The notes: generated by a model from the sequence alone, not told the origin. Positions 1 to 11,313 are shown, counted from the stretch's first letter. The stretch: DNA of 26,080 nucleotides from Mesostigma viride (GCA_009746045.1 RPFO01000077.1:1-26080), one strand, 5' to 3'. A program made the numbers and translations.

Positions 1-483
1 AGGATCATGCCCACGTGGCGGTGGCGGCAGTCACATGTAGCATCCAAGGGATGAGATGTCCGAACCAGATCGATTATTTCGCGCCAAAAAATTGCTTGCG
101 ACGGCCATACGGATGCCAGTACCCGGATTCGGGCAGACCGCCGTGAGATCAATTAATTCATTTACACTTTACTGCGTCACGTGAGCATAAGTCCTCAGGG
201 AAACGAATGCATGGGATGAGGTGGGTGGATTTGGTAGTAGTTATGAAAGAGACCTTTTAAAAAAGAGCAGGAGACCTTGGTCTGGCAGGCCCCCAGCGGC
301 TTGGCCAGCCAGGGCGGCATATTCTGACCTGGCCTGGCCCCGAGGGCATTCCCAAAAGGGTAGGGAAACATGCCACGAACTACATCCAGATGTTGCTGGC
401 CGACCTAGTGGTCCCAGCCCAGTTTGAACACCGCATCCACTGACAATGATATATGATTTGGTCCCAATATGATGTGACGGAAT
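1..483. other. Left flank, no gene recognised
   Basis: No convincing coding region is seen. Short open frames on both strands have no recognisable motif. Positions about 147-235 resemble, in reverse complement, the LINE 3' end at about 25660-25745 (listed separately), so part of this flank may be the 3' end of an oppositely oriented related LINE. The rest is unassigned. Confidence 0.5.
147..235 (-). repeat. Inverted partial copy of the LINE 3' end
   Basis: Positions 171-198 match the reverse complement of 25694-25721 exactly (28 bp, containing GCGTCACGTGAGC). Looser similarity extends on both sides: an AT-rich AATTAATT-like stretch on one side and GGGATG-rich sequence on the other. The right-hand copy lies at the 3' end of the + strand LINE, so this is probably the 3' terminus of a related LINE on the - strand. 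Its coding part was not recognised to the right. Confidence 0.6.
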
Positions 484-987
484 GCAATATACGAGAATGC
501 TCATAACTTTTGACTCCGGCCATGAAATTTCATCGGGTTGGTTGCATTAGACTCGTCTTTTGAAGACGAACACGCTGATATAATTTTCTACAGCTATCGC
601 TCAATATTTCCGAAGATACCGGCACCGCCCTGCCCAGCAAATATCGCTGTTGCAATATACGAGAAAGCTCATAACTTTTGACTCCGGCCTTGAAATTTCA
701 TCGGGTTGGTTGCATTAGACTCGTCTTTTGAAGACGAACACGCAGATATAATTTTCTACAGCTATCGCTCAATATTCCCGAAGATACCGCCACCGCCCTG
801 CCCAGCAAATATCGCTGTTGCAATATACGAGAAAGCTCATAACTTTTGACTCCGGCCATGAAATTTCATCGGGTTGGTTGCATTAGACTCGTCTTTTGAA
901 GACGAACACGCTGATATAATTTTCTACAGCTATCGCTCAATATTTCCGAAGATACCGGCACCGCCCTGCCCAGCAAATATCGCTGTT
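484..987 (+). repeat. Three 168-bp tandem monomers at the LINE 5' end
   Basis: Three direct repeats begin at 484, 652 and 820 with an exact 168-bp period and only a few substitutions between copies. Each contains the small inverted repeat TCGTCTT-TTG-AAGACGA. The array ends 13 bp before the ATG of LINE ORF1 at 1001. Tandem 5' monomers that carry promoter activity are known from L1-type elements such as those of mouse; a promoter role here is inferred from position only. Confidence 0.8.
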
Positions 988-1000
988 TTTTCAGCTCGAT

Positions 1001-2474
1001 ATGGCGGAATACGACTCATCCCAGCAATCACAAGCGTCCGCGGCCCTGCACCAACTCGCTGATGAAGCCATGGCGTCATTGGAAACACCCTTGCACGCTA
1101 TGCCGGACGCCACTGTCAACATCCAGCCGCTCCACTCCACCGCTCCGCCGAACAGCGACCCTGCCATGGATACCCGCGAGGAGGCCTTTTCTGCCGAGGA
1201 AGCTGCCGCATTTTTACCTGGCAAATGGCCAGGCCTTAACGCCATCATGCGCCTGTCCCGAGCTGCCGCCCTCACCATCCTGCACCTGGCTGCCGAGAAA
1301 AAGTGCGAGATCCGGGACTGCAACCAACAGGTTACCCACCTGTCGGACTTTCTCCACGACGACCCCGACGACACTGACCTCTGCCTCGCAGTCTGGTGGA
1401 CGTGCTCCCGTCTTTCCGACAGCGCCCTTGAGAGCTTTGTCATGGCCTCAGACTCTGGACGTGGGAGCCGACCCCACTGTTGCGGCCGCCATCAACATCA
1501 CCGCCAAGCAAGTCGCCAATACCTGCTTCGATCGCCTCCCTCCCCTCCTCAACGCTGCCCTCAACCCTGTCCACAACCACCTCGCCACCCACCACGCCCA
1601 TTCCTCACACGCCGACACCTCCATCCACTCCGCCATCACCCACATTGCCGCAGGGCTGCAGCAGCAGCAGCAGCTCCTCCACCAGCTCCAGCAACAACTT
1701 GCCGCCTCCATAACTCCTGCCAAGACCACCTATGCCGCCACGCTTCAGAACCCTACGGAGCTCATCAACGAAATCAAAACAGCCGTCAAGGCCAGCACAA
1801 GGGATGCTATGCACGAACCCATTCGCTCATGCAGTATTGTGGTACGTGGCGTCCCCTCGAACGTCAACGATGCACGCCTGGGCACCTACCTCCGGGGCGA
1901 CCCCTTCCTGGGGAAGCTCGGCGTGGCCCAAAGCGTCGTCATCAAAACGGCACGACGGCTCGGCTGCCCCACCGCCCCTGTCTTGGTGGAATTCCACCGC
2001 AAGGAGGACAAACTGCAGGTGCAGAAGGCCCGCCGGAACCTCCACGATACCCAACTGAGCATCGACGATTACTATACCCCGGAGCAGCTTGAGGCCCGGG
2101 CTGCCGCTTTGAACCGGCCGGAGGTCCACGAGGCTCGGGCAGCCAAGCAGGCCAACCCGCAACTACGGTGCAGCATCTATGCCCGCCTCTTTAATGGCGT
2201 CTTCATCGTCCGCATTAACGGCCAGGACCTTCCTCCAATGACGGCGACCCCCATGGATACCGCCGTGCCAGCGCCCCAGCCCCCTGCTCGGCCCCCGCCG
2301 TCACCGCCATCGCCACCGGCATCGACGGTCACCTGCTCCCCAGCACGTGTGGGGATCCGCCAGGGCAACTTCAGCGCAGGTATGGCTGCCAGGCTTGGCC
2401 GTCCCCCTAATAAATTCGTTCGCTTTGCACCTGAGCCGGAGCCCGCGCTGCGAACCCTTCTCTCCGATCAATGA
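1001..2474 (+). pseudogene. LINE ORF1 (RRM-like RNA-binding protein), one frameshift
   Basis: Translation starts at ATG 1001, just after the 5' monomers, in the frame beginning MAEYDSSQQSQ. Near 1440-1465 the sensible reading moves to a second frame, which runs to the stop at 2472-2474. About 490 codons in total. A Gln-rich stretch (LQQQQQLLHQLQQQL, about 1660-1705) may be a short coiled coil. It is followed by an RRM-like segment (about 1830-2045) with IVVRGVP and APVLVEFHRKEDKLQVQKARR, typical of L1 ORF1 proteins that bind element RNA. The C-terminal part is Pro-rich. The stop overlaps the next ATG (ATGA, 2471-2474), as in coupled LINE ORFs. The family assignment rests on motif and position. 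Confidence 0.72.
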
Positions 2475-5400
2475 CGACGCTCGCGGCCCCGCGGCTCCGC
2501 GGCTTTAGCAGTGGGATCTGCCTAACTCCCCTTCCCGCCCCTTTGCCTTCGCAGCCCTCGGGCTGTCGGAGAGAGAGCACCGGGTCGGCAGTGAGCCAGG
2601 TTCGCCCCGCCTCACGCGGCCGCCTCCGAAACCTCCTCAGACTGCACGCATTTCTTATGCGTGCAGACGCAGACTCATTCTACCTGGCCACCCGAGCCAA
2701 CCGTCGGCGTCGCCTCGACGCGTTGGCAGGAAGAATCGAAACGGTGATAGAAAGCATAAGTCCCCAACCCGCCCCCACCACCTCCACCCCCACCCCCATC
2801 ACCACCCTGCTCCATCTCCGCCCCCACCCCCGCCTGCACCCCCCTTTTCGGTCAACGCGCGCCCTTGGTCATCGCCACCTTCAACGCCCGCACGCTCCAG
2901 CCCGACGCTGACCGCTGTCACTGCCTGCGCAGTGACGACTGTCAGTGCCATCGAGTCTCCAATCTTATTGGTTTCTGCATCGACAATAATATCGCCATCC
3001 TGGGAATCCAAGAACACAGGCGCACTGCATCGGCCCGCGGATCAACTGCCCTTGTTGCTGACGACATCGACGGCTGGCGGTTCTACTACGGAGGCGGCGA
3101 CGGCACCGGGAACGGGGGCGTCGGTCTCCTCTGCTCCCCGCTCGCCGTACGCCACATGGGCGAACCCCAGCTGCATGGTCAACGCTCGGCTCCTCGTGGC
3201 CACTTTTCATTCGATGGAGGGCCACTCGACCTACGCCGGTGGGCGTTGGTTACGCACCCCACTCCGGCCACCCAGAACAAGACCGCAAGGACTTCTTTGC
3301 AGCGCTGGAGAACCTGGCGAACGGCATCCCTGGTCGCAACTACCTCGCTCTGCTGCTGGACGCCAACGCCACGCTACCACCGGGTACTGGCGGATGTCAG
3401 CACGCCCCCAACGGTACGGTCTCCAATGCCAACACTGAACTTTTTGCTGATTTGCTTACGACATGCGATTTGGTCACTGCCAACACTCGCTTTCCACATA
3501 GTCCAGATGCTTTGGTCACACACACCTCGCCAACTGGCACTGAACGCTGCATTGACTATGTTGTAATGCGCAAGCGTCATCAAGGATCTGTACTAGCTGC
3601 TCGCTCGCATGTGATCCCCCTGGTGCGCTCCGATCATCGCATCGTCACCGCCCGCATCCGCCTGCGATTCCCCTCGCCCTTTCGTAAGCACGTGGCACCC
3701 CTGATTTGCGCACACTTCAGTTGCTCGAGAAATCTGACGACGCTCTGGAGGACTTCCCTGAAAAACGCGCCCACAAGCGCGCCGCAGAGGCGTTCGTCGA
3801 CGCGCTGGACATCCCGGCCAGCCACGCCCAGCTGTTCGCTGCCGGCCCGGCATCGGCCCTTCGGCACCTCGCTGACAAGCTGCCCGCGGCCGGGGCCCTA
3901 CTGCCCCCCGCCGCCCGCCCCGCTTCACCAGCCTGCACCGGCTCCCCGCCGTCATCCAGGCCCGGCAAGCCCTGCGCGACAACAGCGACCCCGCCCGCTA
4001 CGCCCGCCTCAAAGCCGATTACCACTCGGCCATCCGGCAGGCGACCAAGGAGCAGGAGGACCTTCATGTCCGCGAGTACTTCGCCCACCTCAAGGACCAG
4101 CACGGCAAGTACGCCTGGACCCGCCTGCGTCACGCCCAACGGCCCGCCGGCGGCGCGCAGCCGGCGCCGCGGACGCTCTCTGGCTCACCGCAGCAGCAGC
4201 TCGACCAGTGGTATTCCTCCCAGTCCCGGCTGCTCGGCGCCCCCCCGCCGCCTCCGCCGCTTAGCCCTCTGGCGGCCGCACGCCTGGCAGTAGCACCGGC
4301 GGACGTCCCTGCGCCGCCCACGCCGCCCGCCGCTGAGCAGGACTACACGTACCCAGCCCTGACGGAACCCCTGGCCGACCCCAACGAGCTCCCGCCGTTC
4401 ACCGAGCTCGAGCTGAGCACCGCCGCCAAGCAACTCGGCTTTTATGCCGCCGTTGGACCTGACCAGCTCCCAGCCCCGGTGATTAAGTTGACGGCGCTCA
4501 CGGGGTTCCTGCTTGACGTCTGCAACCGGATCCTGCTTGCCGACGCGCCGCCGATTCCTGAGTGGCATGCAGCACAGCTACCGTATTATGCAGTACAAAA
4601 ACAAAGGTTCCCCTGACGACCCCGCCAACTACAGAGGAGTCTGCATCCAGAGCGCCGCACTTAAGTTGTTCATGCGCATGATCCTCAACCGCCTTCGTTC
4701 TGCTCTCGACTGTCACCTTGGGGAAAGTCAAATGGGCTTCCGTCCTGGGCGCAACACCGTCATGGCCATCTTCGTCGCGCGTCGCCTCTTCGAGGAAATC
4801 GCTCTCCTGCAACCTGGTGAGTTTCCCGCCATCCTGATCTTCGTCGACTTCATCAAGGCTTTTGATTCTGTCCTCTGGGACGCTCTATTATGGGCTGTAC
4901 TTGCTCGCGCTCGCGTCCCCACTCCCCTGATTACCGTCATCCGCACGCTGTATGAGGGGTCCACCACTTCGGTGCGCACTCAACACGGCATTACCCCGCC
5001 ATGCCCACTGCAGACCGGCGTCTGGCAGGGTTGCGTCCTGTCGCCGTACCTGTTTATTATTGTAGTGGATTATGTTATGCGCCAGGCACGTGCTCGCTTT
5101 GCTAGCATTGCAGGCCGTGCCCCTGGCCTAGCGATCACGAACGAGCTTGGGGAAGGGGGGCCGACTAACAAGCTGAATTTACTAGCTGACCTCATTTATG
5201 CCGACGACATCACGCTCATCGAGAAGCCGGAGTCTGCCCAACTTTGGCTGGACTGCCTGGCGCTCGAGGCTCGGGCGGTTGGTCTAGAAATCAGCCCCAA
5301 AACGGAGGCCCTGGCCCTCGGCATGGCAGGGCCCCCACCCACACTCCGCCTCTTAGACGACACCGAGGTCAACTACCCTCCTTCAGGCCGCTTCAAGCTG

Positions 5401-5522
5401 CTCGGCAGTTGGCTTCCCGACTGCGAGGACGACATGACGACACGGATCGGCATGGCGTGGGCGCACCTCCATGACCACCGCCGCTGGTGGAGCAACCCCG
5501 CCCTACCCCGGATCGTCAAGCG
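2471..5522 (+). pseudogene. LINE ORF2: APE endonuclease and reverse transcriptase, frameshifted and interrupted
   Basis: ORF2 supplies target nicking and cDNA synthesis. The start at 2471 overlaps the ORF1 stop. The endonuclease covers about 2865-3705, with VIATFNARTL, ILGIQEHRR, YAPHSGHPEQDR, LLLDANA, ERCIDYVV and SDHRIVTARIRL; these pieces lie in three frames, with breaks near 2850, 3150 and 3235. A linker is open from about 3706 and then about 3959-4614 in shifting frames. The RT follows at about 4600-5522 with motif A (FVDFIKAFD), motif B (GVWQGCVLSPYLF) and motif C (YADD). At 5522 the frame is cut by the large insertion; the remaining C-terminal part is at 25083-25436. No RNase H domain was seen. 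Confidence 0.85.
5517..5522. repeat. Target site duplication CAAGCG, left copy
   Basis: CAAGCG immediately precedes the left terminal inverted repeat, and the same six bases follow the right one at 25083-25088. Keeping a single copy joins the LINE codons for PRIVKR to DLFKVV without a frame change. An ambiguity of one base remains because the TIR may start GGG rather than GG. Confidence 0.85.
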
Positions 5523-5585
5523 GGTGGTCCCACGCGGAATGGGGTAGATTTTTGCAAGAAAAAAACGCTAATTTCAATCGTCCGA
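5523..5585 (+). repeat. Left terminal inverted repeat of the giant element
   Basis: The first 23 bases match the reverse complement of the right end exactly. After a gap of about 9-10 bases the match resumes at TTGCAAGAAAAAAACGC and runs to TCGTCCGA with one substitution. Inward of it, subterminal sequence repeats CGCCGAAATT-like words. Confidence 0.85.
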
Positions 5586-5969
5586 AAACCGGACATTGCG
5601 CCGAAATTCTTGCCGAAAATTTGGCAGCCGAGCGAATTTTTCGCCCGACGGACTTTGCGCCGAAATTTTGTGTCTGCCGTGCTTCGAACTCAACCGACTC
5701 CTGCTGTTGCGTGCACTTTGTCCGATGCCTGCAGGCCACGCACGAATTTTGCGACCGAAATATGACGACTAGACAAGTTTATCGACGACCTACATCGATC
5801 TATTGCCACTTTTGAAGTCCTTGGCTTGCTAGCAGCTTTTGATTATCAATGCCGGGAACAAAATTGCCGAAATTTTTTATTGAATCAGTACATATATGTG
5901 CACATGTCCGTAATTTTATCATTCGCAATTTTGACATTGTCGGAGTATTTGACAACTTAGGCATTGCGC
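5586..5969. other. Left subterminal region, no gene
   Basis: AT-rich sequence with repeated CGAAATT and GCCGAAAATTTGG-like words (about 5590-5680) that partly resemble GCGAATTT and GTCCG words inside the right end. Such subterminal repeats are often transposase contact sites; that role is inferred. Short open frames here show no motif. Confidence 0.5.
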
Positions 5970-6612
5970 CTAGAAAAAGGTGCCCCATCCGTCGATGTCA
6001 AAATCGCCGAAGGAGTACACTCCCTGGTACTGGTCTCCCCTGTAGTTGGGAGGCTCGCCTGTATACATTTTGGTGTTCCACTTGGCCCCGCCGTTCTCCG
6101 CAGCAGCCAGGAACTCCTGCTGGGCCTCGGCCCTCAGGCGCATCATTGATACATTGGGAGAGCCCGGAATTTCCGTGCTCTCCACCACCACTCTCGCCTG
6201 ATTGTCAGGCACGCATTGGTAAGCAGGGTTCAAATCTGAATCGGGTGGCACCAGATCGATCATGCCATTGCCGAACGCAATGACACCTGCACCCCACTGT
6301 GCAGAAGGTCCGAGCAACTCTACATCAATTCTGATGTTTGCAGCGTGCTCATTTTTGTCGACCATCACATAGGTATGCTGAGAACCGAAAATATTGCTCT
6401 GCTCCATTTGTGACAGTGTTAAATTTCGGCAAGGTTGGCTGCTTGCAATCGACAGGAAATTGGTGACCCCGACAGCCAGACGCGCAAGGGTTATAACTGC
6501 AGGTAGAACCCAAAATTTGTCGATAAGGAGTAATGGAAGGGCACGACCACCAGTCACTAGTATTCGCTTCACCGGACACCTTTTTCAGCTTCCGGATAAA
6601 ATTCAGCAAGAG
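5970..6612 (-). CDS. Unrecognised Cys-containing protein, one frame break
   Basis: Two overlapping - strand frames join into about 210 codons. The first part (about 6612-6390) has spaced cysteines: WWSCPS, STCSYNPCASGC and DCKQPTLPKF. The second (about 6400 down to the stop at 5970) reads HTYVMVDKNEHAANIRIDV and ends GDFDIDGWGTFF. The break lies near 6385-6400. No ATG is seen at the 5' edge, so the start may be in an unseen exon or lost. The spaced Cys pattern suggests a secreted or surface domain, but no family is recognised. It lies just inside the left TIR, on the same strand as the transposase. A 24-bp imperfect palindrome related to the element's family lies at 6488-6511 within the frame. 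Confidence 0.5.
6488..6511. repeat. Imperfect CTGCAG-centred palindrome inside an ORF
   Basis: It begins GGGTTATAA, has CTGCAG at the centre and ends GGTAGAACCC, which resembles the 22-bp palindrome family with a longer, diverged arm. It could be an old copy or a chance match. Confidence 0.4.
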
Positions 6613-6729
6613 CAGCGGCGATTAGATACTAAATATTGCGTTATTGGTTCGTACCGTACCCAGACAAAAATTGTACTAGTGACGCAATTGTACTAGGCGG
6701 AATGACAACTGCGCCCGGCAAATAAGTAT
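6613..6729. other. Short spacer between Cys ORF and MITE
   Basis: Includes a repeated word (TTGTACTAG near 6670 and again near 6688). No coding evidence. Confidence 0.4.
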
Positions 6730-6940
6730 TTATTGCTCCAACCCCACACCTAACTTGTTCCGGAGCTGTTCGAAGCGAAGAGCAATGGAAGGGATCGGAC
6801 CCGAGCCAGATTTGAGTGCGGAACATGATGGCTGGCCTACCTCACTCCGAACATTAAGGTGGACCCGGGTTCGAATCCTGTCAGTGCTATTCGCTTCGAA
6901 CAGTTCCGGAACGATTTTTTTTGTGGGGGTGGAGCAATAA
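6730..6940. mobile_element. 211-bp MITE with about 50-bp terminal inverted repeats
   Basis: The left end (TTATTGCTCCA...GTTCGAAGCGAA, 6730-6779) is matched in reverse complement by the right end (about 6890-6940), with a few substitutions and a poly-A/T length difference. There is no coding capacity. The centre contains GGTTCGAATCC (about 6858-6868), which fits the pol III B box, and TGGCTGGCCTAC upstream, a weak A-box-like sequence. The surrounding sequence does not fold as a full tRNA. The insertion lies inside the giant element. The target duplication is unclear because the flanks extend the palindrome as ATTTATT/AATAAAT. Confidence 0.8.
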
Positions 6941-7196
6941 ATTCTCGACATGCAGAAACAAATGTCGAATAGATTGTGCAAAAAAATATCGAAATCCTTA
7001 TCATTATTTAAATATACAGCATAAAATTATGTTGCAGTAAAAAATAACTGTTAATTGAAGGCCGCAAAAAATTATCAACTACCCTTAAACTTGACCACAG
7101 AAAGATCTCGAAAAATATATACAATATATGCGGCCACCTTTTTACACCCTACTGAAGCCCCACTCTAAAGATATAATACGAGCCGAAACTAGGGCG
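6941..7196. other. AT-rich spacer downstream of the transposase gene
   Basis: AT-rich sequence, likely the 3' untranslated or termination region of the - strand gene ending at 7230. No ORF with recognisable content is seen. Confidence 0.4.
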
Positions 7197-7218
7197 TCGT
7201 CTACCCGCAGCGAGACCC
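7197..7218 (-). repeat. Degenerate copy of the 22-bp palindrome at the 3' end of the transposase gene
   Basis: The right arm GCGAGACCC is intact and the left arm reads TCGTCTACC, like the CTGCGGGTAGAC variant read from the other strand. It lies 12 bp beyond the stop codon. Confidence 0.6.
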
Positions 7219-7229
7219 CAATTTCTTGT

Positions 7230-10200
7230 TTAAGTCGGTGCCGGCCCCTCCGGGGCTTCATCCTTGATCACCAGCGTAGTAAGCCACTTGTCGAGCTCCT
7301 TGCTCATCCTGATGTCGGCACACATTCCGTCGCTGCGCACGCGTGCTTCTAGCCGGAGAGCCGGAGCGACGCAGAGATAGCAATTCACAAGCTCGGGCTG
7401 GCGTGACGGTGGCCAATCCTCAACGTTGAGCGTGAAATGCAGGGGGTCATGCTTATCCCGCTTCCAAATCCGAACGGGAAGAATGCCGTTCCCGGCGAGG
7501 AACAGCTCCTTCTCCCGTCCGTTCCGGCCCTCGACCCACCTCTCGAAGTTCTCGTCTAACACGATCGGCCCGGCTTCGCTTACAACCTCAGCCAACCAGA
7601 ACGGGTGGATGGGATCGTGATCCGTGTCCTTGTCCGATGGAACTGCCACATAGTCGTGGAGTCTCATCTGCCGGCCCATCGCCTCCCGCTTGTCCTTCAG
7701 CTGCTCCCCCCGCGTCACCATGCGAACCGGAGGGTTGGGCTGGCTCGGTGGCAGCAAACGGACAGTTTTCATCGAGCTTCCTGCATCATTGAACTCGATG
7801 ATAAACGACCACTCGCTTAGACATCCCTCAAACCGCCCAGCCAAACAGGGCGGACAGTAGCAGGAATAGCGCCTAATCATCAAAAGGCCAGGGTCGGACT
7901 TGTCCAGTCGCCACCAATGCGCCTTCTTGATGCCAGGCACCTCCTCAACCTCCGCGCGTCGGCCGGACTCGACGTCCTGTCATCAAATAGTTAGGACAAA
8001 AAGAATACCGTTCAAATTAGCAAAATTGACCAAAAACCAATAAAACAGGGTATAGCTGCAGAGAGACCCCTTAAAAAAAAAATTAACGACAAGACATCAA
8101 GTGATCAAAATTCGACACAGGGTATAGCTGCAGAGAGACCCCATTCGAATCATAATAACAACGTACGACAAGATATCAAGTGATCAAAATTCGACACAGG
8201 GTATAGCTGCAGAGAGACCCCATTCGAATCATAATAACAACGTACGACAAGATATCAAGTGATCGAAATTCGACACAGGGTATAGCTGCAGAGAGACCCC
8301 TTCATACCGAAGAACAAGCGAAATTTCATACCTAAAAGAAAAGCAACCCATGACAGTATATAGGGTCTCTCTGCAGAGATACCTTTATTGGGTTTGAATT
8401 TTTATAGAACAGCGGCAGTTGACGTCTTAAAACCTGAAATAACACAAATTCCGTACCGGGGGTAAAAGGAAGAAGTGGCGAGTGACGTTCTCGGCCCGCG
8501 CGCGGGCCGACTCCCTGCTCGATGTCTTGCCGCCCTGCCAGTTCTGGTTCAAGTAGGCGACTAGCTGGTGGGTCTCAAGTATGTGCTGGTTTTCGGGAAT
8601 CCTCTGCATTTCCCTCAAGACGCACTTGCACTTCGCTCCTTGACCATCCACCTCCCCCTTCCCATGCTGCTCCCCCATGTAGTGGAACTCAAAGGCCTGC
8701 AGGTCGGGATCCCCCATGAGCAGACCGTTAATCTGGTTAATCACGTACCTGGACTTAAACTGCACCGCGCAGTTGTCCGAGCACATGTACAGGTTTCGCA
8801 CCTCTACCCCTACTTCTACCCGCAGGGTTTCCAGAATCTTGCGAAGAGCGTATACGAGTGCGCGCTCGCCCCGCTTGATACTGGAATCCCCCAGGAAAAA
8901 GAAGACGCGCTTTTCCAGCTCGCCGTTGAGCCGATAACGCACGATCATGGGCATCAGGATGTGGCTGCGCTTGTGGAAGTACTGCGACTGCAGTTGGACG
9001 TAGCTGCTGTTCTCGTAGTTCTCGGCCCAGTCGCCGTGCACGAGCACGTCCCCCTCTCTCAGATTCTTCTCCCGATCCTTGATTGTATCCGCCTGCGACC
9101 AGGCCGTAAAGCAGTGCACGGTGAACTTGTCCCACATCTTAAGAATCTCGTCCCGCAGCTCAGCTGGGGTGGACCTCATTTGGACTTGCTCGGGCCGCTT
9201 CACCTTCTTCGCCGCCCTGCCATCGGTCTCGCCCTGTTTCGCAAAGGTCCGCAGACAGTTTCGATTTGCAATAAAATCGCATTTCGATAAGATAACTGCA
9301 ACTCACAAAGGGTCTCGCTGCAGCTATAGGTCACAAAAAAAAAAGTCAACAACATATTAACGGAGAAATAAAATCGAAACCAACTCACATTCACCCGTCG
9401 GGTCACAGTCTGCTCCACCATCTCGAACTTGAACCAATTCAGAATCTCCGTGGAATTCTTGTCCCGATCACACTGCACCCAGTTATTATGGATGCCGCAT
9501 GATTCCTCAGGACAGAACCCCTCCACACACGCCATCTTCAGTATGCGGTGAACCCTCTCCGTCCTCGGCACCCCATCTTCGTCCTCCACCAGCCTCTCAG
9601 AAATGTCGAGGTCTTCCAGGTCCCGTCCCCGCCATTCATCTTCCCCCTCCCCCTCTTCCATCCCCCCGCCCATTCCGCCCCCTTCACGCAGCCCGTTATC
9701 CCTGCCGTCAGTCTCGGCGGACACCGGGCAGTGAAAGTGCTTGATCCAGTCCGTCGAGTGAATGGCTTTCCACATTCCGCAAGTACCGTCCGGCTCTCTG
9801 TACTTGGAGCATCCCGCACACTCCGCGCCACACTTGCAGTTCTTGCCGTGGTTCGCATTGGAGTGCTTGGTCCACGCCCCCATGGCCGACTGCATGGTGA
9901 CGTGCTTCTCACACGCGCACAGGTTCCTCTCCTTCCACTTGCCCTTGATGCAATCGGGCGCGTATTTGCAGAAGGTCGTGTAGCCCACGTGAATGCCCAC
10001 GTCCTTATCATACTGGTTACTCCTTTTGTTCCAGTACGCATGCTTTTCGAGAAAGTGATTGTACATGTCCTCCTTGGAGGTCATGTAATAGCGCGCTCCC
10101 TCAACGGCGACGAGCACCCCGTGATTGCCACGACCCTCCCTGCTGTAAGTGCGCTTGACATCCTTCATCTGGGAGGAGGCGCGCGACTCATCATCGTGCA

Positions 10201-11313
10201 TCCACGCGTCCACTATCGCGTCAATCACGAATTGCGGCAAAGGGCGCCCCTTGCGAGCCTGCGCGTGTCTGAGGTAGTCCAACTTCTGCTGCCTTCGTAT
10301 CGCGCGAATTCCGCGAATCTTCTTGGCGTCCATCCCCGTCAGGTTCTCCAACTCCGCGGCCGAAAACTCCTTCTCCAAGTCGTCACCACAGTAAAGCGTG
10401 GACATCAGCACCATCCTGACGTCTCTGTCTGCGTCGCTTTTGGTCAGACCATCAAAAAAGCCGTTAATCCGAGCCACCCAGAACCTGTTCAGTTCTGCCA
10501 TCCGCTCCTGATTGTAAAGCTTTTTCGCCTCCTCATGATACTTCCCGTGACCTAGTTCAGCGGCCCTAGAGTTAAAGCCAGCAATCATCTGGTCGAAAGC
10601 CGGCCCCCGCCCCTCGGGTTTTGTCATCGCCTGAGCCGCTTCAAACGCCTGGTCAGCGAAATATTCCCCAATAACCCTCTTTGATTTCGAGTATTCTCCC
10701 GGCCGCTTGACTTCCTTGGCTTCAGGCTGCGCTGGATTCTGGTTCTCATCTCCGAAAACCCTTTTTGCGCCAGTTGACTGCTTCGTCCCGGTGTTCAACT
10801 TAATTGCACTGAATCCTGGACGACCGGACGCAAGGGCGAAAACTCCCACCCGTTCGCGTGCTGCATGCCATGACGACCGGCACAACGAAATCCATGCAAA
10901 TCGAGTATCGTTGGGAAAAGCGACAATTACAGACAAAGTTCGAAAGTGTATCATTTTTTACCACGATTGGGGTCTAGCTGCAGCTAGACCCTTAGAGGGG
11001 CTTTTTCCGTTAGACGAAAAGATTACCTGATGTGGTGAACTTAGCATACCCCGACCAAGATTGGGGTCTCGCTGCAGCTAGACCCTTCATTGCGGCGTGC
11101 GATTGTTAAATCACAGACTTCTGATTCATTAATTTTATAGCAACCATAAAGAGGGTCTAGCTGCAGCGAGACCCTTGAATTTAAGCTATTGCTTGTGGTT
11201 ATAAATGGTCTAGCTGCAGAGAGACCCCAATAAGGACGAAAAGATTTCAGGTTTTCCTCACCTTCGCGGCTCATTCTCTTATTAGTTCTCCCAGAACACT
11301 CAGATACCTGCAT
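7230..11313 (-). CDS. Candidate DDE/RNase H-fold transposase, four exons, about 1,000 aa
   Basis: Exons on the - strand: 11313-11262, 10815-9389, 9233-8457 and 7976-7230. All joins keep frame and there is no frameshift. Residues about 300-363 form a Cys cluster (FCKYAPDC, NLCACEKH, CKCGAECAGC) with a further CPEESC group near 450. The exon 9233-8457 carries the likely catalytic block: GDWAENY (D about 561), YMCSDNCAVQFK (D about 646) and HGKGEVDGQGA (E or D about 687-689). The last exon has SCYCPPCLAGRFEGC and a WLAEVV-containing segment. The same order (Cys cluster, D-x-AENY, SDN/SDG...QFK, HGKG..DG, second Cys motif) occurs in poorly classified transposase-like proteins of cnidarians and algae; I cannot name the superfamily. 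The 5' end is uncertain: ATG 11274, or an unspliced start at 10954, are alternatives. Confidence 0.75.
8048..8384. repeat. Five PstI-centred palindromes in intron 3
   Basis: Copies at 8048-8069, 8120-8141, 8199-8220 and 8278-8299 are identical (left arm GGGTATAGC, right arm GAGAGACCC around TGCA). The copy at 8363-8384 starts GGGTCTCTC and ends GAGATACCT. Confidence 0.9.
8089..8300. repeat. 79-bp tandem repeat carrying the palindrome
   Basis: Three units of ATATCAAGTGATC...TTCGACACA plus the palindrome and ATTCGAATCATAATAACAACG recur with an exact 79-bp spacing (palindromes at 8120, 8199 and 8278). Only a few bases differ, so the amplification is recent. Confidence 0.9.
9234..9388 (-). other. 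Intron 2 of the transposase gene (155 bp, one palindrome)
   Basis: 5' site GTGAAT|GTGAGT and 3' site GCGAAACAG|GGCGAG on the - strand; phase 0 and frame-preserving. The palindrome at 9310-9331 starts GGGTCTCGC and ends GCTATAGGT. Confidence 0.75.
10816..11261 (-). other. Probable intron 1 of the transposase gene (446 bp, four palindromes)
   Basis: 5' site CGCGAAG|GTGAGG and 3' site GTCGTCCAG|GATTC on the - strand; phase 1, joining MSRE-G to FSAIKLNTG in frame. It is preferred because all other palindromes near this gene are intronic and because the unspliced N-terminus reads unlike the rest of the protein. The pyrimidine tract is weak. Confidence 0.5.
10970..11227. repeat. Four palindromes at the 5' end of the transposase gene
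   Basis: 10970-10991 is a perfect palindrome with arms GGGTCTAGC and GCTAGACCC. 11064-11085 pairs GGGTCTCGC with GCTAGACCC. 11153-11174 pairs GGGTCTAGC with GCGAGACCC. 11206-11227 pairs TGGTCTAGC with GAGAGACCC. The last three show different arms mixed in one copy. Confidence 0.9.

Larger units (their letters stand above)
484..5522 (+). mobile_element. L1-type LINE, 5' portion, interrupted at 5522
   Basis: The element has the usual non-LTR order: 5' monomers, ORF1 with an RNA-binding fold, then ORF2 with endonuclease followed by reverse transcriptase. It breaks off inside ORF2 at the CAAGCG target site (5517-5522) and continues at 25083 after a 19.56-kb insertion. No long terminal repeats or integrase are seen. 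Both ORFs carry frame breaks, so this copy appears inactive unless the breaks are assembly errors. The true 5' boundary could lie slightly left of 484. Confidence 0.85.
7977..8456 (-). other. Intron 3 of the transposase gene (480 bp, five palindromes)
   Basis: 5' site CCCCCG|GTACGG and 3' site GATGACAG|GACGTC on the - strand; phase 0 on both sides and frame-preserving. It contains five palindromes, at 8048, 8120, 8199, 8278 and 8363, and a 79-bp tandem repeat. Confidence 0.75.
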